Source: Thoreauomyces humboldtii
Taxonomy: Eukaryota > Chytridiomycota > Chytridiomycetes > Spizellomycetales > Powellomycetaceae
Direction: 5' to 3'
Assembly (NCBI GenBank): GCA_027596035.1
Contig: JADGJA010000374.1
Span: 1-21,010 of the forward strand
Length of the DNA: 21,010 nt
Position numbers and translations under genes: made by a program. Each line of letters starts with the position of its first letter. The stretch's first letter is position 1. This document shows, one piece after another, positions 10,675 to 20,759 of the stretch. The notes under the pieces were generated by a model. It was not told the origin of the DNA. It worked only from the letters and a program-made list of their open reading frames with translations, and searched no databases.

Positions 10675-11805
10675 AGGCAAACCGGGAATACATGGAGTTG
10701 CCGAAGGCGTGAATTTACTTGCGCGAAGACCCGCCTGTTCTGCCCGTCCTGCACCGGTACGGCGGTCACAGTGTGCGCGCGTGGAAACCGACTGTAGGCA
10801 CCGTAGGCATGCCGCATTCACTTGGACCAGTTGGGCATATTAGCTGGGTCCACAATGCCGATTGTGGTGTAGACTCGTGGCAGATAGTGGCAGAGAGTCT
10901 GTACAGACACTTGGACACTTGGAAGTAGCCACAGCGTTCTGGGACTGATTCACCACAGTACCGGTCCAAAATAGATGATTTACCGAGTGTAAACCGGCGG
11001 TTCTGGTCTTCCTGGGCCTTTTCGAGAGCCAGTTTGCGCCCGCGGATCGGACCGACCCCGAGATCGAAGTGTTCCCCCTTCCACGTTTCGCAGGCGCACA
11101 CGCTCACGTCATCATCGTTTCTCGCTCTCTCTCTCTTCTCTGTGTCGTTCTCTCTTTCGGGGATCGAAGCCGAGACGGCCGAGAGGTTTGGGGCGGCGGG
11201 AGGTTCGCGAAAGGCCTCTTTTGGGGGTCCGATATAGCGTATGACAAAACGGTCTGGACCCCGCAACACTTTATTTCTCTGTATCTCTGACTCTCGTCGC
11301 TGGTTCTCGCTCGCTTGGCTGGCAGCCTTTGGCACCCCTGTGCAGCAGCCCTCTTGCCCTTTCAACGGTCCATCCGGTCTGGTCTGATCTGTGTCTTCAC
11401 GCCTCCTGTACAATACAGATCACTATCATACTGTCTCGCTCTTCATCTTCTCGCTTCGTTAGCCCGTCACAGTAGACCCGGACGACCTCTTTTCAAATCC
11501 CCGCCCTCGATCCTCCGGCTTTCATTTCGGATGCTACTCCGCTAAGCCAAATTTCCACGAAACCAACGCGTCTCCCATCAAAGGCTCGACCACCACTTTC
11601 CCTGCTTTACGTCAACCTTCTCCCCGTGCGATCCCCACCTTCCCGCCCCAGTCTTCAAAGCACCCAAGGCTCACATTCACAGGCGGCGGGAAGGGCACAA
11701 AATCCTAAAAGAACAACTACGAAGGATCGGCAGGACAGCAACAACCTTTGGATATATCTTTGTCTTTAGGCTGGATCCCATCACATTCCTTCGCTTTTGG
11801 CTGCA
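10675..11805. other. Intergenic region between Dicer and velvet gene
   Basis: A 1.13-kb spacer. It should hold the Dicer 3' end and the promoter and long leader of the velvet gene. Visible items are a 12-bp perfect palindrome at 10897-10908, a CT-rich run around 11121-11160, and pyrimidine-rich sequence up to the velvet start. A 215-codon minus-strand frame (10766-11413) crosses it but has no recognisable domain. No tRNA or other RNA gene was seen. Confidence 0.5.
10897..10908. repeat. 12-bp perfect palindrome GTCTGTACAGAC
   Basis: The sequence equals its own reverse complement. It lies 223 bp after the Dicer stop. It could be a dimeric factor site or chance; no factor is assigned. Confidence 0.4.
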
Positions 11806-14487
11806 ATGGGCAAGTCCAATAAGAAAGACGAGTCGCCCTACGAGTTTGTGCCTCATACGCAGTACATGTTCACACCGTTGCGTCCCGGTGGAGCTGAAGA
11901 GAGGTACATGATCATCTGCTGACGGGACGAACGCGCTGCCGGCTCGCGTGTGAGCGTGTATGCTGACTGCACCGTCGCAATCGTCGGCTTCGCATCAGTG
12001 ATCGCCAACTGACTCTCAAGATCAAGCAGCAGCCCGAGAGGGCGCGCGCCTATGGCGGCGGTCCGAACGAGAAAGGTGTGTTTGGGAATGTGGCCAACTC
12101 TCGTCGACAGACAGCTCAAGACCCTTTTGCATCGCCCCCATATCGCAGGTGACCGACGACCTCTGGATCCTCCTCCGATCGCGCAGCGTAAGTCTTCCTC
12201 CTTCCCTTGGAATTTGCGAGCTACGCAAGATGATGTGTGCTAGAGCCTGTCCTGACGCCCTGCTCTCCTCAGTGCTGCTGACGAGCAAGCGGACGGGAAA
12301 GCAATGCGCGTGAGTCCAAGTCGCACTCACCACTGTCGGCGTGCCTGTGACTCATACATGTGTTCGCCTGATTACAGGGATCTGCTGCACAATCCTTACT
12401 ACATGTGCTATGCCAGTTTATGGCACGAGGACCGGGACGAAGAGATCGTTGCTGCGGAAGATGCCGGTCGCGGAAGTGCCCTTCTCATGGGCACCCTCGT
12501 TACCTCCATGGCACGGTTGAAGGACGTTAACAATGTCGACGGGGCATACTTCCCATTCGTGAATCTTGTTGTCATGATCGAAGGTACCTTCCGTATTATG
12601 TTCACTGTATTTGAGATTGGCGGGTAAGGTTGCAAACTGCATACTGCATACACATCATGTTCGCGTACCGAAAATTAACATCTTTTGCGATTCCAGAGGG
12701 ATGGTACACTGTCGTGCCAAAGCCTGCACCGCTCCCTTCGTCTCCTACGGCAAGGCTTTCCCCGGGGTGACCGGTATGTTGCTAGGGCGCTATCGATTTT
12801 TCGGGTTTGCACTGCTGAACATGCGAATCACAGAAAGTACCGCTCTCTGCCGCGTTTTCGCTGACCAAGGCGTTCGTTTGCGAGTCCGCAAGGAACCGAA
12901 GCTTCGTCGGTTCGTCCGGACTTTCCTTGTAGTCATGTGGGTAACCGGCCGATCAAAATCTCACCTTTTTACAGTAGCAAACCCACAAAGCAGAAAGCTC
13001 AGGGAGAAAAAGAAGCAATCATCAAAAAGGTCTCGCTCAAGCGCAGACGTTCGGGTCCAACCCGTCCTACTACTGTTCCTATGCGCAAGCGCAGCGCATC
13101 CGGAGGCATGACCGGGGACGATTCCAGCGCTAAGCCAGCACAGTATCCACCCGCTCTCAACACTGGCATCGCGCAGCAAGCCACGGAATTCCGCATTGCC
13201 ATTCCCTCCGCCAAGAAGCCATCGCGCCACCCGGAAGGACCTATCTCACCATTCTCTGCTGGTCCCACCTCTTCCGAGCCTTGCTCCGCGCTCTGGAGCG
13301 CCCGTCAGCCGAGCCCCCGGGCGACGTTCAGGTCACCCTCATCGGTTTCGCTGAGAAACGGTGCAGAGGCGGCAACGCACGTGGCCTTCTTTGGCAACAG
13401 CTCACCTAGTCCAGCCTATCTCAGCAACCCTGATCATGCATCGCTATCGTTTCGAGAGGAGCGGCGCGAGTTCGGCAATCTTGCTCAAGCCCCAGGAGCT
13501 GCACGTCATACACCAACGGCGCGCATATCCATTGATAGCCTCATGTCCGAGGATTATCATGCAAAGCCAATGCGGTACCTATCTGCCGCCGCGGCGGCGG
13601 TGGCGTCCACTCGGCGAAGGAGCAGTATATCTTCGATGGGAGGATCTGACCATCGTCACGCAGACACATACTACTCTGAGCCACCCGGCAGCACATATCC
13701 TACCCGTCCATTAGCCCCTCCTCATCTTCATTCGGCGCCTACCCAATTGTACCAGCCGCATGCCTCGCTCCCCCTGCAGAAGCAGCATCAGCATCAATGT
13801 TGCCCAGCTAACCTACGGGGGGCAGCACTTCACGAGCGGCAGCCGCTACATGCAGCTCCAGAGCTCTATTCTCACGGTTTCCGGCCATCTTATCGCAGTA
13901 CTGCAGAGGACTCGCGATCTAGGGTGAGTGTATCATACTTCTCAGATGCACCGCCGTTGCATCAAGGCCAGCCTGCGTTAGCCCCGTCTCGCGAGGATCC
14001 TTACAACCACCCTGGACTCGTTTCGTCTCCTCATCGCAGCAGCAACCCAGTCTATCGGGGTACTCAGCAGGCAGCATATCCAGCAGGCCAGCCGATGGGA
14101 GTGCCACCGGCACATCAGAAGTACAGTCACGGCATGGCACCTGGACCCAACGCTTATGATCGGCACGCCTTCCGTGCTGGCCCTCCCGAGACAATCACGA
14201 GCCCGATGAGCCGACCTTATCAACACTACCGAGAGCAGCATCACGAGATGAGCGGGTATCCTGCTCCCCCACAGATGCCACCGCTGTCGCTCGGACAACC
14301 GTTCAGCCGTTACGACCAGACGACTGCGGCCGGATCTGGGCCTCCCCCGTCGACTCGCCTAGCACAGCACGTTCAACCGCAGCAGGACGGGACGCATCAA
14401 CCCTATCATCATTACCAGCCGCAGGCGGAGGAACCTCATCTGCACAACCATCATCATCACCAGCATGCAGGCCGTACTGTAGAGTGA
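11806..14487 (+). CDS. Velvet-domain transcriptional regulator with long disordered tail
   Basis: Eight exons: 11806-11903, 11999-12075, 12149-12187, 12273-12309, 12378-12623, 12697-12773, 12834-12909 and 12975-14487, giving 720 residues. Every junction keeps frame and family motifs. The velvet domain spans about 35-217: LTLKIKQQPERARAYG, GDRRPLDPPPIAQL, LLHNPYYMCYASL, FPFVNLVVMIEGTFRIMF, APFVSYGKAFPGV and ESTALCRVFADQGVRLRVRK. Velvet proteins are NF-kB-fold DNA-binding regulators that form homo- and heterodimers and control sporulation, light response and secondary metabolism. A basic stretch, KKVSLKRRR (234-242), is a candidate nuclear localisation signal. The remaining 480 residues are Pro/Ser/Gln/His-rich and look disordered, ending in a His cluster. 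An N-terminal velvet domain plus a long tail recalls VeA and VosA, but the subfamily (VeA, VelB, VosA, VelC) is not decided. The intron at 12910 has a GTTCGT donor, chosen because it alone among nearby donors restores frame. Confidence 0.9.
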
Positions 14488-15052
14488 CGATGTCCATATA
14501 CCCTTTTTGCACGGACCACGGTCTCCCCCTAACGGCTTCCCCGCTGCCCTTTCATTTTCTTGCCCACACCGTCTCTCCCCTCTCCCTCTCTCCCTCTCTC
14601 GTTCTGTTTCCTCTTCTCGGGCGCACTTTCGTGAACAGAGTAATGATAAAACTCTTTTGGGAACCCTGAGGTTGTGCGCAGTAGAAGATGCCGGCTGGCA
14701 GGTCAATTAAACCGCTGCGACATCGATCTCGACAGCTCCGGTGCGGCTCGCGTTTGCGGTTCGCGTTTCGAACTTTCCGTGTTTTTCTCTATTTCATTTC
14801 GCGTTTTTTGTTCCTCTTGCGAACCTTTTGTCACACACGCCCTTGCCCCCCCTTCTCTTCTTGTCGCACTCTGGGCTTCCCACATCGCACAGTACTAAAT
14901 GCGCATGGCACAGATGGATGGGTGGAGACTGATGTACACATCGTGCTTTACGGAACTTTCGACGTTATAGGCTAGCAACTGTATATCAAGAATAAAGCTC
15001 ATCCAGCTACCGCTTCCACCTTTTCGTGCACCCCATCCTCTCGAATCTCACC
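14488..15052. other. Intergenic region between velvet gene and GPI-protein gene
   Basis: A 565-bp spacer with the velvet 3' end and the promoter of the next gene. A CT-rich block lies at about 14570-14625. TATATC at about 14981 and AATAAA at 14991-14996 lie 55-75 bp before the next start codon; the AATAAA could be an upstream polyadenylation signal or part of an AT-rich core promoter. Small frames here show no recognisable protein. Confidence 0.4.
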
Positions 15053-16207
15053 ATGCACCATTCCTCACCCTCACCTCTCGCTCTCCTTGCATTCGCTCTT
15101 CTGGCTCACTCGGCGGCGGCCACTCTGGTCATCGACAAACCTGGATCAACTTCCTCGGTCGCTCCAGGCGCCGCGGTGCCCATCTTTACCTCGGGTACAA
15201 CCACCCTCACCACCTTCTCTTCCTGTCTTGTCAAGGATAGCACCACGGGAGCCACCGTGGGCACGTGCGGTGGAGCCGCTCTTCCTTCGGCGGCCGGAGT
15301 CACGTCGTTCACCATCGCGGATCTGACGAACGGTCGTCCCACAGCCCTCGTACCCAACGCAGCGGGAACCTACACGGTCGTCATCGGGGACGGAACCCAG
15401 ACGGTGACGAGCACCCCGTTCACGGTAGCGGCGGCGGCAACGGTCGTGGCTGCGACCCAGTCCAGTCCCTTGTTGGATCCTCGAGGCTTCGGCATCATCC
15501 TGTCGGTCCCGGCCTCAGTGGGAGCCGGACTCAAGGTCCCATTCCTCGCTGCCACGGACGCGAGGTACAGCGAAGCTACAGCGTTCAACGACTGTTCGCT
15601 CGTGGGACCTACCAACGTCACGGTGGCCCCCTGCAGTGTCAACGGCACTCTGACCATCGCTGCCCTGAGGAGCGGTAGCGTCTCCATCCTCCCTCCGGCC
15701 ACTCTCAGGGGCACCGGTTACGCCGTTCAACTGAGCGTCTCGTCATCGGGTTGTGCCGTGGACGACGGCTGCTTCTCCGACAACGTCAGGTCCGAAACCT
15801 TCGCGATCGTCGCTCCCGTAGCCAACGATCAAGCCTCAGCCACCGCCATCCCCATGTCCACCGACGCCGTCGTCGCTTCTTCCGTCCCGGCAGCAGCATC
15901 ATCCACCCCCGTCGCCTCGTCCGCGACACCTTCGGCCGCCGCCTCTTCCGTGGTCGTCCTTCCCACCCCCGTCTCCGCGACACCCGTCGTCCCCGTCACG
16001 AGCTTCGTGAACGCCCAACCCGCCACCTCGACCGTCGTCCAGGTCGTCGGCGGAGCCACCGCCGTCGCAGGAAAGACGACGCCGTCGGCCGCGGCCGGTT
16101 CGACAGGGGTCCCCGGAGTCATCGGTGCGGCGAGCGGCAACCTCGTCGGAAGATCGTGGGCGATCGTCGCCCTCGCTGGATGCGGCCTCGCCTTCCTTTC
16201 GTTGTAG
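15053..16207 (+). CDS. Secreted Ser/Ala/Thr-rich protein, probably GPI-anchored cell-wall or plasma-membrane protein
   Basis: Single exon, 384 residues from the ATG at 15053. The signal peptide is clear: a hydrophobic core of Leu/Ala ending SAAA at about residue 23, then TLVIDKPGSTSSVAPG. The N-terminal part (about 24-125) is beta-rich and loosely recalls the Kre9/Knh1-like N-terminal module of Ser/Thr-rich GPI proteins (weak resemblance only). A second Cys-containing segment runs to about 250, with N-glycosylation sequons NVT and NGT. Residues 260-355 are a Ser/Ala/Thr/Pro/Val stalk suited to O-mannosylation. The C-terminus GAASGN followed by a hydrophobic end (WAIVALAGCGLAFLSL) fits a GPI-attachment signal. 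The start at 15053 places the signal peptide at the N-terminus. The specific role is unknown. Confidence 0.82.
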   Translation: MHHSSPSPLALLAFALLAHSAAATLVIDKPGSTSSVAPGAAVPIFTSGTTTLTTFSSCLVKDSTTGATVGTCGGAALPSAAGVTSFTIADLTNGRPTALVPNAAGTYTVVIGDGTQTVTSTPFTVAAAATVVAATQSSPLLDPRGFGIILSVPASVGAGLKVPFLAATDARYSEATAFNDCSLVGPTNVTVAPCSVNGTLTIAALRSGSVSILPPATLRGTGYAVQLSVSSSGCAVDDGCFSDNVRSETFAIVAPVANDQASATAIPMSTDAVVASSVPAAASSTPVASSATPSAAASSVVVLPTPVSATPVVPVTSFVNAQPATSTVVQVVGGATAVAGKTTPSAAAGSTGVPGVIGAASGNLVGRSWAIVALAGCGLAFLSL

Positions 16208-16752
16208 ATAGTGGCTATCTCCATTCTCTGTCCCCCTCTCCACTTCATCTACCTTGTATATACGCATAGGGGTCGGGCCGGGCCTGCCTCAAAATGAATG
16301 GTATTCTTTCTTGCATCATCCATACATTACCTCGAAGGAAAGCAGCCGACAAGCGACACACGATGATTGGGAAGACCAGTGTGATTGAGATTTGAAACAA
16401 AAAATAACGGATGCAAAAGAAGATAAAAAGTGTTCCTGTGACAATGTGCGATGCGTGGTGTGCGTGTGAACAAGGAGTCCAAAAGAAAGGGGACAACCAG
16501 TTGACGGTTCTCTCACCATCCATCCTTCGAAAGGAAAGCATCGGACAAGCGACAAACAAATAGTTGAAAGACCAGATACGGAACAAAATATAATAGATAC
16601 GAAAGAAAAGTAACGGAGCAGTACGCCAAGGAAAAGAGTCGATGCGAGGATGTGTGATGTGTGCGTGTGAAAGAAGGAGTCCAAAAGAAAAGGGGGAACC
16701 CAGAGATGCGAAGAGGAAAGAGAGCGCGGATGACAACAAAGTCTGCCTGGCC
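16208..16752. other. Convergent intergenic region holding a tandem duplication
   Basis: A 545-bp spacer between the 3' ends of the GPI-protein gene (+) and the VTC4-like gene (-). It is A-rich on the plus strand and most of it is occupied by two diverged copies of a roughly 185-bp sequence (listed separately). No gene is supported. Confidence 0.6.
16316..16703. repeat. Two-copy degenerate tandem duplication, period about 196-202 bp
   Basis: Copy 1 is about 16316-16500 and copy 2 about 16516-16703. Both begin with CATCCAT, share GACAAGCGACA (16348 and 16544), GTGTGCGTGTGAA, and the block AAGGAGTCCAAAAGAAA (16472 and 16674), and end in CAACCAG / AACCCAG. Between these anchors the copies differ by many substitutions and small indels. 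It lies downstream of the VTC4-like stop, so it is likely in that gene's 3' untranslated region or terminator. Confidence 0.8.
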
Positions 16753-19700
16753 CTACGAGTGATAGGTTGAGCCCAGCGTCAGCTGCAGGATGGCGCTCAT
16801 TACGAGGAGGGCCACGAGGATGATGCTGACGAACAGCGGACCCCACGAGAAGGCCACGCCGTCCATCCTCATGTTGATCCTCCTCAACCTCCACACGTAG
16901 AGACCGAACGCGTAGACGACGATGGCGGCGGCGGCGAAGGTCATGGAGGTTCCGTACTGTCTCAACCTCGGGTTGGTGGGACTGACAAAGTTGAACATGG
17001 CCGCGGCGAGGGCGCCCGTGATGACTCCGAGCTTGCACCACTGGATGAAGGTACGCTCGTTCTGGATGTAGAGCTTCGGGTCGATCCGACGGACCTTCTT
17101 GGGTTTCACCTCCACCGGGGCGGAGGACTCCATGTCGACGTTCCTCGCCTCGTCGTCGTCGGCGGCGCCGTCCTGTCCGGGACCGTAGGGCGTCATGAGG
17201 AGAGCTGCTGCTGCTGCTGCCGCCGCTGCCTTCCGTCCCTTTTTGCCCCCCTTCTTCCCCTTCTTGCCCTTCTTGCCGCCCTTGCCATTGTTCTCGTCGT
17301 CCTCGTCGTAGACCTCGTCGAGTGAGTTGGGTCGATGCACCTCCTCGTAGACAGGCTCTCCGCCAACGTAGTGCCCCTGCTCCATCTCCTCGAGGTCGAA
17401 GGGAGGGTAGTCCTCGTTCGGCTCTTGGATCGGCTGGTTCCCGTGGAAGAACCGACGGAAGCGTTGGGTGAGACCTCTGCGCTGGGGTCCGACTGACGCC
17501 GGGTGTTCCACGGACGAGTAGGCGGGGACGTCGGTGATGGCGAGATCTCCGTTGGAGCCGACCTGGGACATCTCCTGGTGATGACGAGGAAGGTCCGAGT
17601 CGTCGGTGGCGACGGTGAGGTTCCCTGCGCTCGCCTTCCTTCGGAACGGGTTGAAGGCGCTGCTGGACCTCGACACTCGAAAGGTGTTGGAAAAGATTCC
17701 GCTTCTTTGAGGGCGAGGAGTGCGGTTCCATTCCTCCTTCGACTCGTCGAGTCCATCCATCGAGATGGCGACGTGACGTTCTTGGCCGTCGGATCCGACG
17801 TGAAGATTTTGGTGGCTGGCGTCGCGAGGGTCGTCAGCTTCAAGGAGCGTCTCATCGGACCGGGAGTTGTGCAAGGTGCGACGTTGTTCCTCGTTCTCCT
17901 GATGCAGATGGTGAGCTTCGGCGACCGTGAGTCCGACCGCGCCAGCGACGGCAGCGATCTCGGCGGCGTGCATCTCGGTAGGGTGTTCCGACTTGGAGAC
18001 GGGAGGCGCCGCGGGAGGTGGGTTCCCCAGCCACAGGTCGCCCGTGCTAGCGGACTGCCTGAGACTGCTCTGACTGGACGATCGACTCGTCGACCGTTTC
18101 TGACTGAGTGATGGATCCCAGTCAGGCAGTGGAGTAGAAAACTGCCCACTGGCGTTGCTCAGACGTTTCCGTCCTCGAGCCAGCTGCTGTTCCTCAGAAG
18201 AACGTTGGGGAGCCGGCTTGCGGATGTCAATGTCGACCAAGGAGAGCCACATGGGGAGAATGTTGACTTGGTCGGGGAAGAAGGTGGCGATGCCGTGACC
18301 GAACTTTGAGAACTTGGGCGGTGCCTCGACGAGATGGCCGTTGATGAGAGCCTTGACCCACGATGGCGTCTCGACACCATTGTGCGACTGAAGCTTAACT
18401 TCCAAGACCGCATATGGGAACTCGATCACGTCGCCGGACGTCAAGTAGTCGAAAGGAAAAACGGTTCCGACGTCGTTGCGACGCCAATTGTCCCCAGAGC
18501 GGGTAACGCCACCTCCATTGTCTTCACGGACCATCGTGAGCTGGGTGTCGAGAGACATGCGGACGCGCGAGTCTCCCGGGAGCTGGAAAGCTGTTCGGTT
18601 GTAGAACGTGCGTACAGCGGGTCGAAGTCTTCTTCCAAGGACGGAGGTCCGGACCTCCTGCGCCAACTTCTCTTGGCTCACGATCTCCTCCTCAGACACC
18701 TTGCCGGCCGCGCGCATCTTTGCAAAGATCTCGGCCGTGTCATACTCGCCTCGAAGGAACGCGTTCATGTTCTTCTCCTGGATTGGGAAGCGCTCCTTGA
18801 CGCTTTCCAGTCCCGACAGCGCTTCGTGGTGCGTCTTCCGCTCGACGAAGATCTGAGGATTTGTGGTCTTGCCGTAGAAGCGCATGCGAAGGGCTTCGGC
18901 GCCTTCCTGCTTTTCCATGCGGGCATGGTACAGGTCGAAGGTATCGTTGTCGAAGTAGATGGACGTGATGGCTGGATCGGGTTCCGTGTCGCCCTTGAAA
19001 AGGAGGACGGGGAGGTGCTCCATGATGTGAAGTTTGACGGCAGTGACGTTGTCTGAATAAAACCGGAGACGACAAACAGTAAGCAAAGTGCGCATCCTAT
19101 GCTTTGTGGCACGCCGTTTATATAATGACCGCCTCGCTCCCTTCGGTCGCTTCGCAAAGGTTCCCTCTCTCACCTTCGTGGACCCAGTACTTCCGGGTCT
19201 TTCGAACAAAGTTGCCTCCACCGCTCGGGGCCTCCACCTTCTCGCGGGAGCCCCTTGTTCGAAACTCGTCCCACAGCTCGCTAAGCGAGTAGAGTAGGGG
19301 GTCGAAATCGTCCTTGTTGTAACCCTTGTTCTGGATGCGGGCCAGGAAGACGCTCCTGAGCGAGTAACCGCTACGTTTGTCGTGCTTCTTGAGGATCTTC
19401 AGGACCGCCGTGTTATTTATGCGCAGGAAGGCGTAGAGCTGCTTCACTTGAGCGGCAATGTCGTAGATCTCTCCCTCGAAATCTTCCAGAAGCACGCTCT
19501 CGGCCGAAGGATCGGCGAGAGCCTTGTTGAGGTTCTTCCGGCAGACGGCGGTCCGTTGTTGGAGTTCGGTCCACTTTTCACGCTTCCATCGGTGGACCTT
19601 TTCGATCTCGGCCTCTAGGCTGTCGTTGAATAGGGTCTCGTTCGTCGGGCCGAACGGGTCGGCGAGTAGTTGTTCCTTGAGGTGCTCATATGCTCTGGAA

Positions 19701-19816
19701 GGAAGCAGGAGTCAGAAGCGCGTACACTTTGCAGTGCTCGAGCCCTCTTCCACTCACATGTAGTGCTCCTCCCATCCCGGATGTTCCGACTCTGCTAGGT
19801 AGTTGCCGAACTTCAT
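16753..19816 (-). CDS. VTC4: Vacuolar transporter chaperone 4-like polyphosphate polymerase (SPX-VTC-DUF202)
   Basis: Three exons on the minus strand: 19816-19758, 19694-19174 and 19052-16753, giving 959 residues. The N-terminal SPX domain starts MKFGNYLAESEHPGW and holds the basic helices EKVHRWKREKW and LKILKKHDKRSG that sense inositol pyrophosphates. The catalytic tunnel domain (about 178-470) keeps the spacing of the yeast Vtc4 active site as I recall its numbering: Lys185, Arg238, Arg249, Arg251, Lys266, Lys279, Arg346, Glu411, Lys440 and Lys443 match K200, R253, R264, R266, K281, K294, R361, E426, K455 and K458, a constant offset of 15. This favours the catalytic subunit over Vtc2/Vtc3. 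A disordered Ser-rich region of some 380 residues follows, with an acidic then Gly/Lys-rich tract at about 765-815. Three membrane helices (about 864-883, 895-913, 932-953) form the VTC1-like end. The family makes polyphosphate from ATP and moves it into the vacuole. It is longer than yeast Vtc4 (721 residues) because of the disordered insert. Confidence 0.92.
17204..17290 (-). repeat. Low-complexity Gly/Lys and polyalanine coding tract in VTC4-like gene
   Basis: On the coding strand a GGC/AAG-rich stretch (17231-17290) encodes repeated KKGKKG units. It is followed by a GCN run at 17204-17230 encoding about nine alanines. The GCT/GCC triplets are a candidate length-variable microsatellite. 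Confidence 0.75.
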
Positions 19817-20759
19817 GATGACTTGTGAGATACGTGTATGTGCCGTGTCGCTTCCAGTGCTACCTCTCTCTTCAAGAACAGAACAAGGGAAGACCTTTGG
19901 AATTACAGCCTATGAGGACATCGCTTTGCTCCACGCGTATGTGTACAGTGTTACAGATGGACCAAGAAAAAAAAAAGCAGGTGAGAAGTTTGCCGTTTTC
20001 CTCCATGGAGACCCCTCTGTGAGTAAAAAAAACGACTGCAAAAAGGCGAGGGAACCGCTGCCCGAGCCCCTGGGCAGGGTGGAGCTCCATTAGGCATACG
20101 TCACAGAGGGCCCAGAAGGGAAGAGATGTAGCGAGCGGATGGTACATCGATCCCATAGCACAAGGAGAGTCACGGGGGGGCCAACGAAAGGAGGGAGGAA
20201 GAGGAAGAAGGAGAGGTCCAGAAACAAGGGGGGAAAGAAAGGTGTGTTTCGACTCGGGAATGTGTGGATTTACAGCAGGACGTGTATCGGACAGCAGGGG
20301 GAAAGGAAAAGCAGAGCGGAGTTTGTTGTTGAGCTGTGGCACCGCACAAGAGTGCGGCTTGTGGTACAACTGACAAAGAAAAAGAGCTCTCCCAGGGCTA
20401 TCGAGTCTCTTGGAAAACCGTTTGATCGTCCAGTTGCTTCTCTGCGAGGTTGCTCTCACTGGAGGACAATGTGTGGTCAGGAAGTCTAAAGCTGGCTGTG
20501 ATCTACGACCATCCCGCCTCCGCATCCTCTCCCCTTTGTCTAAACTGCATCAGGAAAAGCAGAGGACCGGACGCAGTGGTCGACACCCTCCAGGAACATC
20601 GTTCAGCTTGTTCGAGAAACTTCCCAACAAGATCACGGATTGGGCAGGTCTGCAGACACTGATTTCGTTGCCTGCCATAAAGGAGAGCGGATGGTGTACG
20701 GTTGGGAGAAACGGCGAAGCGGTTTCCCAAGTTGAAGAAGCTGGCCGGCCATGCCGCCA
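19817..20759. promoter_or_regulatory. Promoter and probable 5' leader of the VTC4-like gene
   Basis: A 943-bp stretch upstream of the minus-strand VTC4-like start. On the coding strand it is pyrimidine-rich near the start (T-rich runs complementary to A-tracts at 19969-19977 and 20027-20033). A TACGTCA half-CRE lies at about 20096-20102. No CACGTG or CACGTT (Pho4-type) site was noticed near the start. A 217-codon minus-strand frame (19872-20525) crosses it without recognisable domains and is judged non-coding. Confidence 0.4.

Noticed and set aside
10766..11413. 215-codon minus-strand frame between Dicer and velvet genes
   Set aside because: No recognisable motif and a composition unlike the real genes; it falls in the expected velvet promoter and leader.
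13925..13948. GTGAGT...CAG pair inside the last velvet exon resembling an intron
   Set aside because: Only about 25 nt long, too short to splice, and the frame reads through it.
15751..16269. Arg-rich 172-codon frame overlapping the GPI-protein gene
   Set aside because: Out-of-frame reading of the Ser/Ala stalk; the sense frame has a signal peptide and GPI signal.
16316..17731. 471-codon minus-strand frame spanning the VTC4 end and the tandem repeat
   Set aside because: It overlaps VTC4 coding sequence in another frame and its other half is the repeat; the Arg/Pro/Ser-rich product looks like a shadow.
18334..19056. 240-codon plus-strand frame inside the VTC4-like gene
   Set aside because: Antisense to the strongly conserved polymerase domain, with no family signal.
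19872..20525. 217-codon minus-strand frame upstream of VTC4
   Set aside because: Composition is Pro/Ser/Leu-rich with no domain; no splice link to VTC4 was found, and its position fits a pyrimidine-rich leader and promoter.
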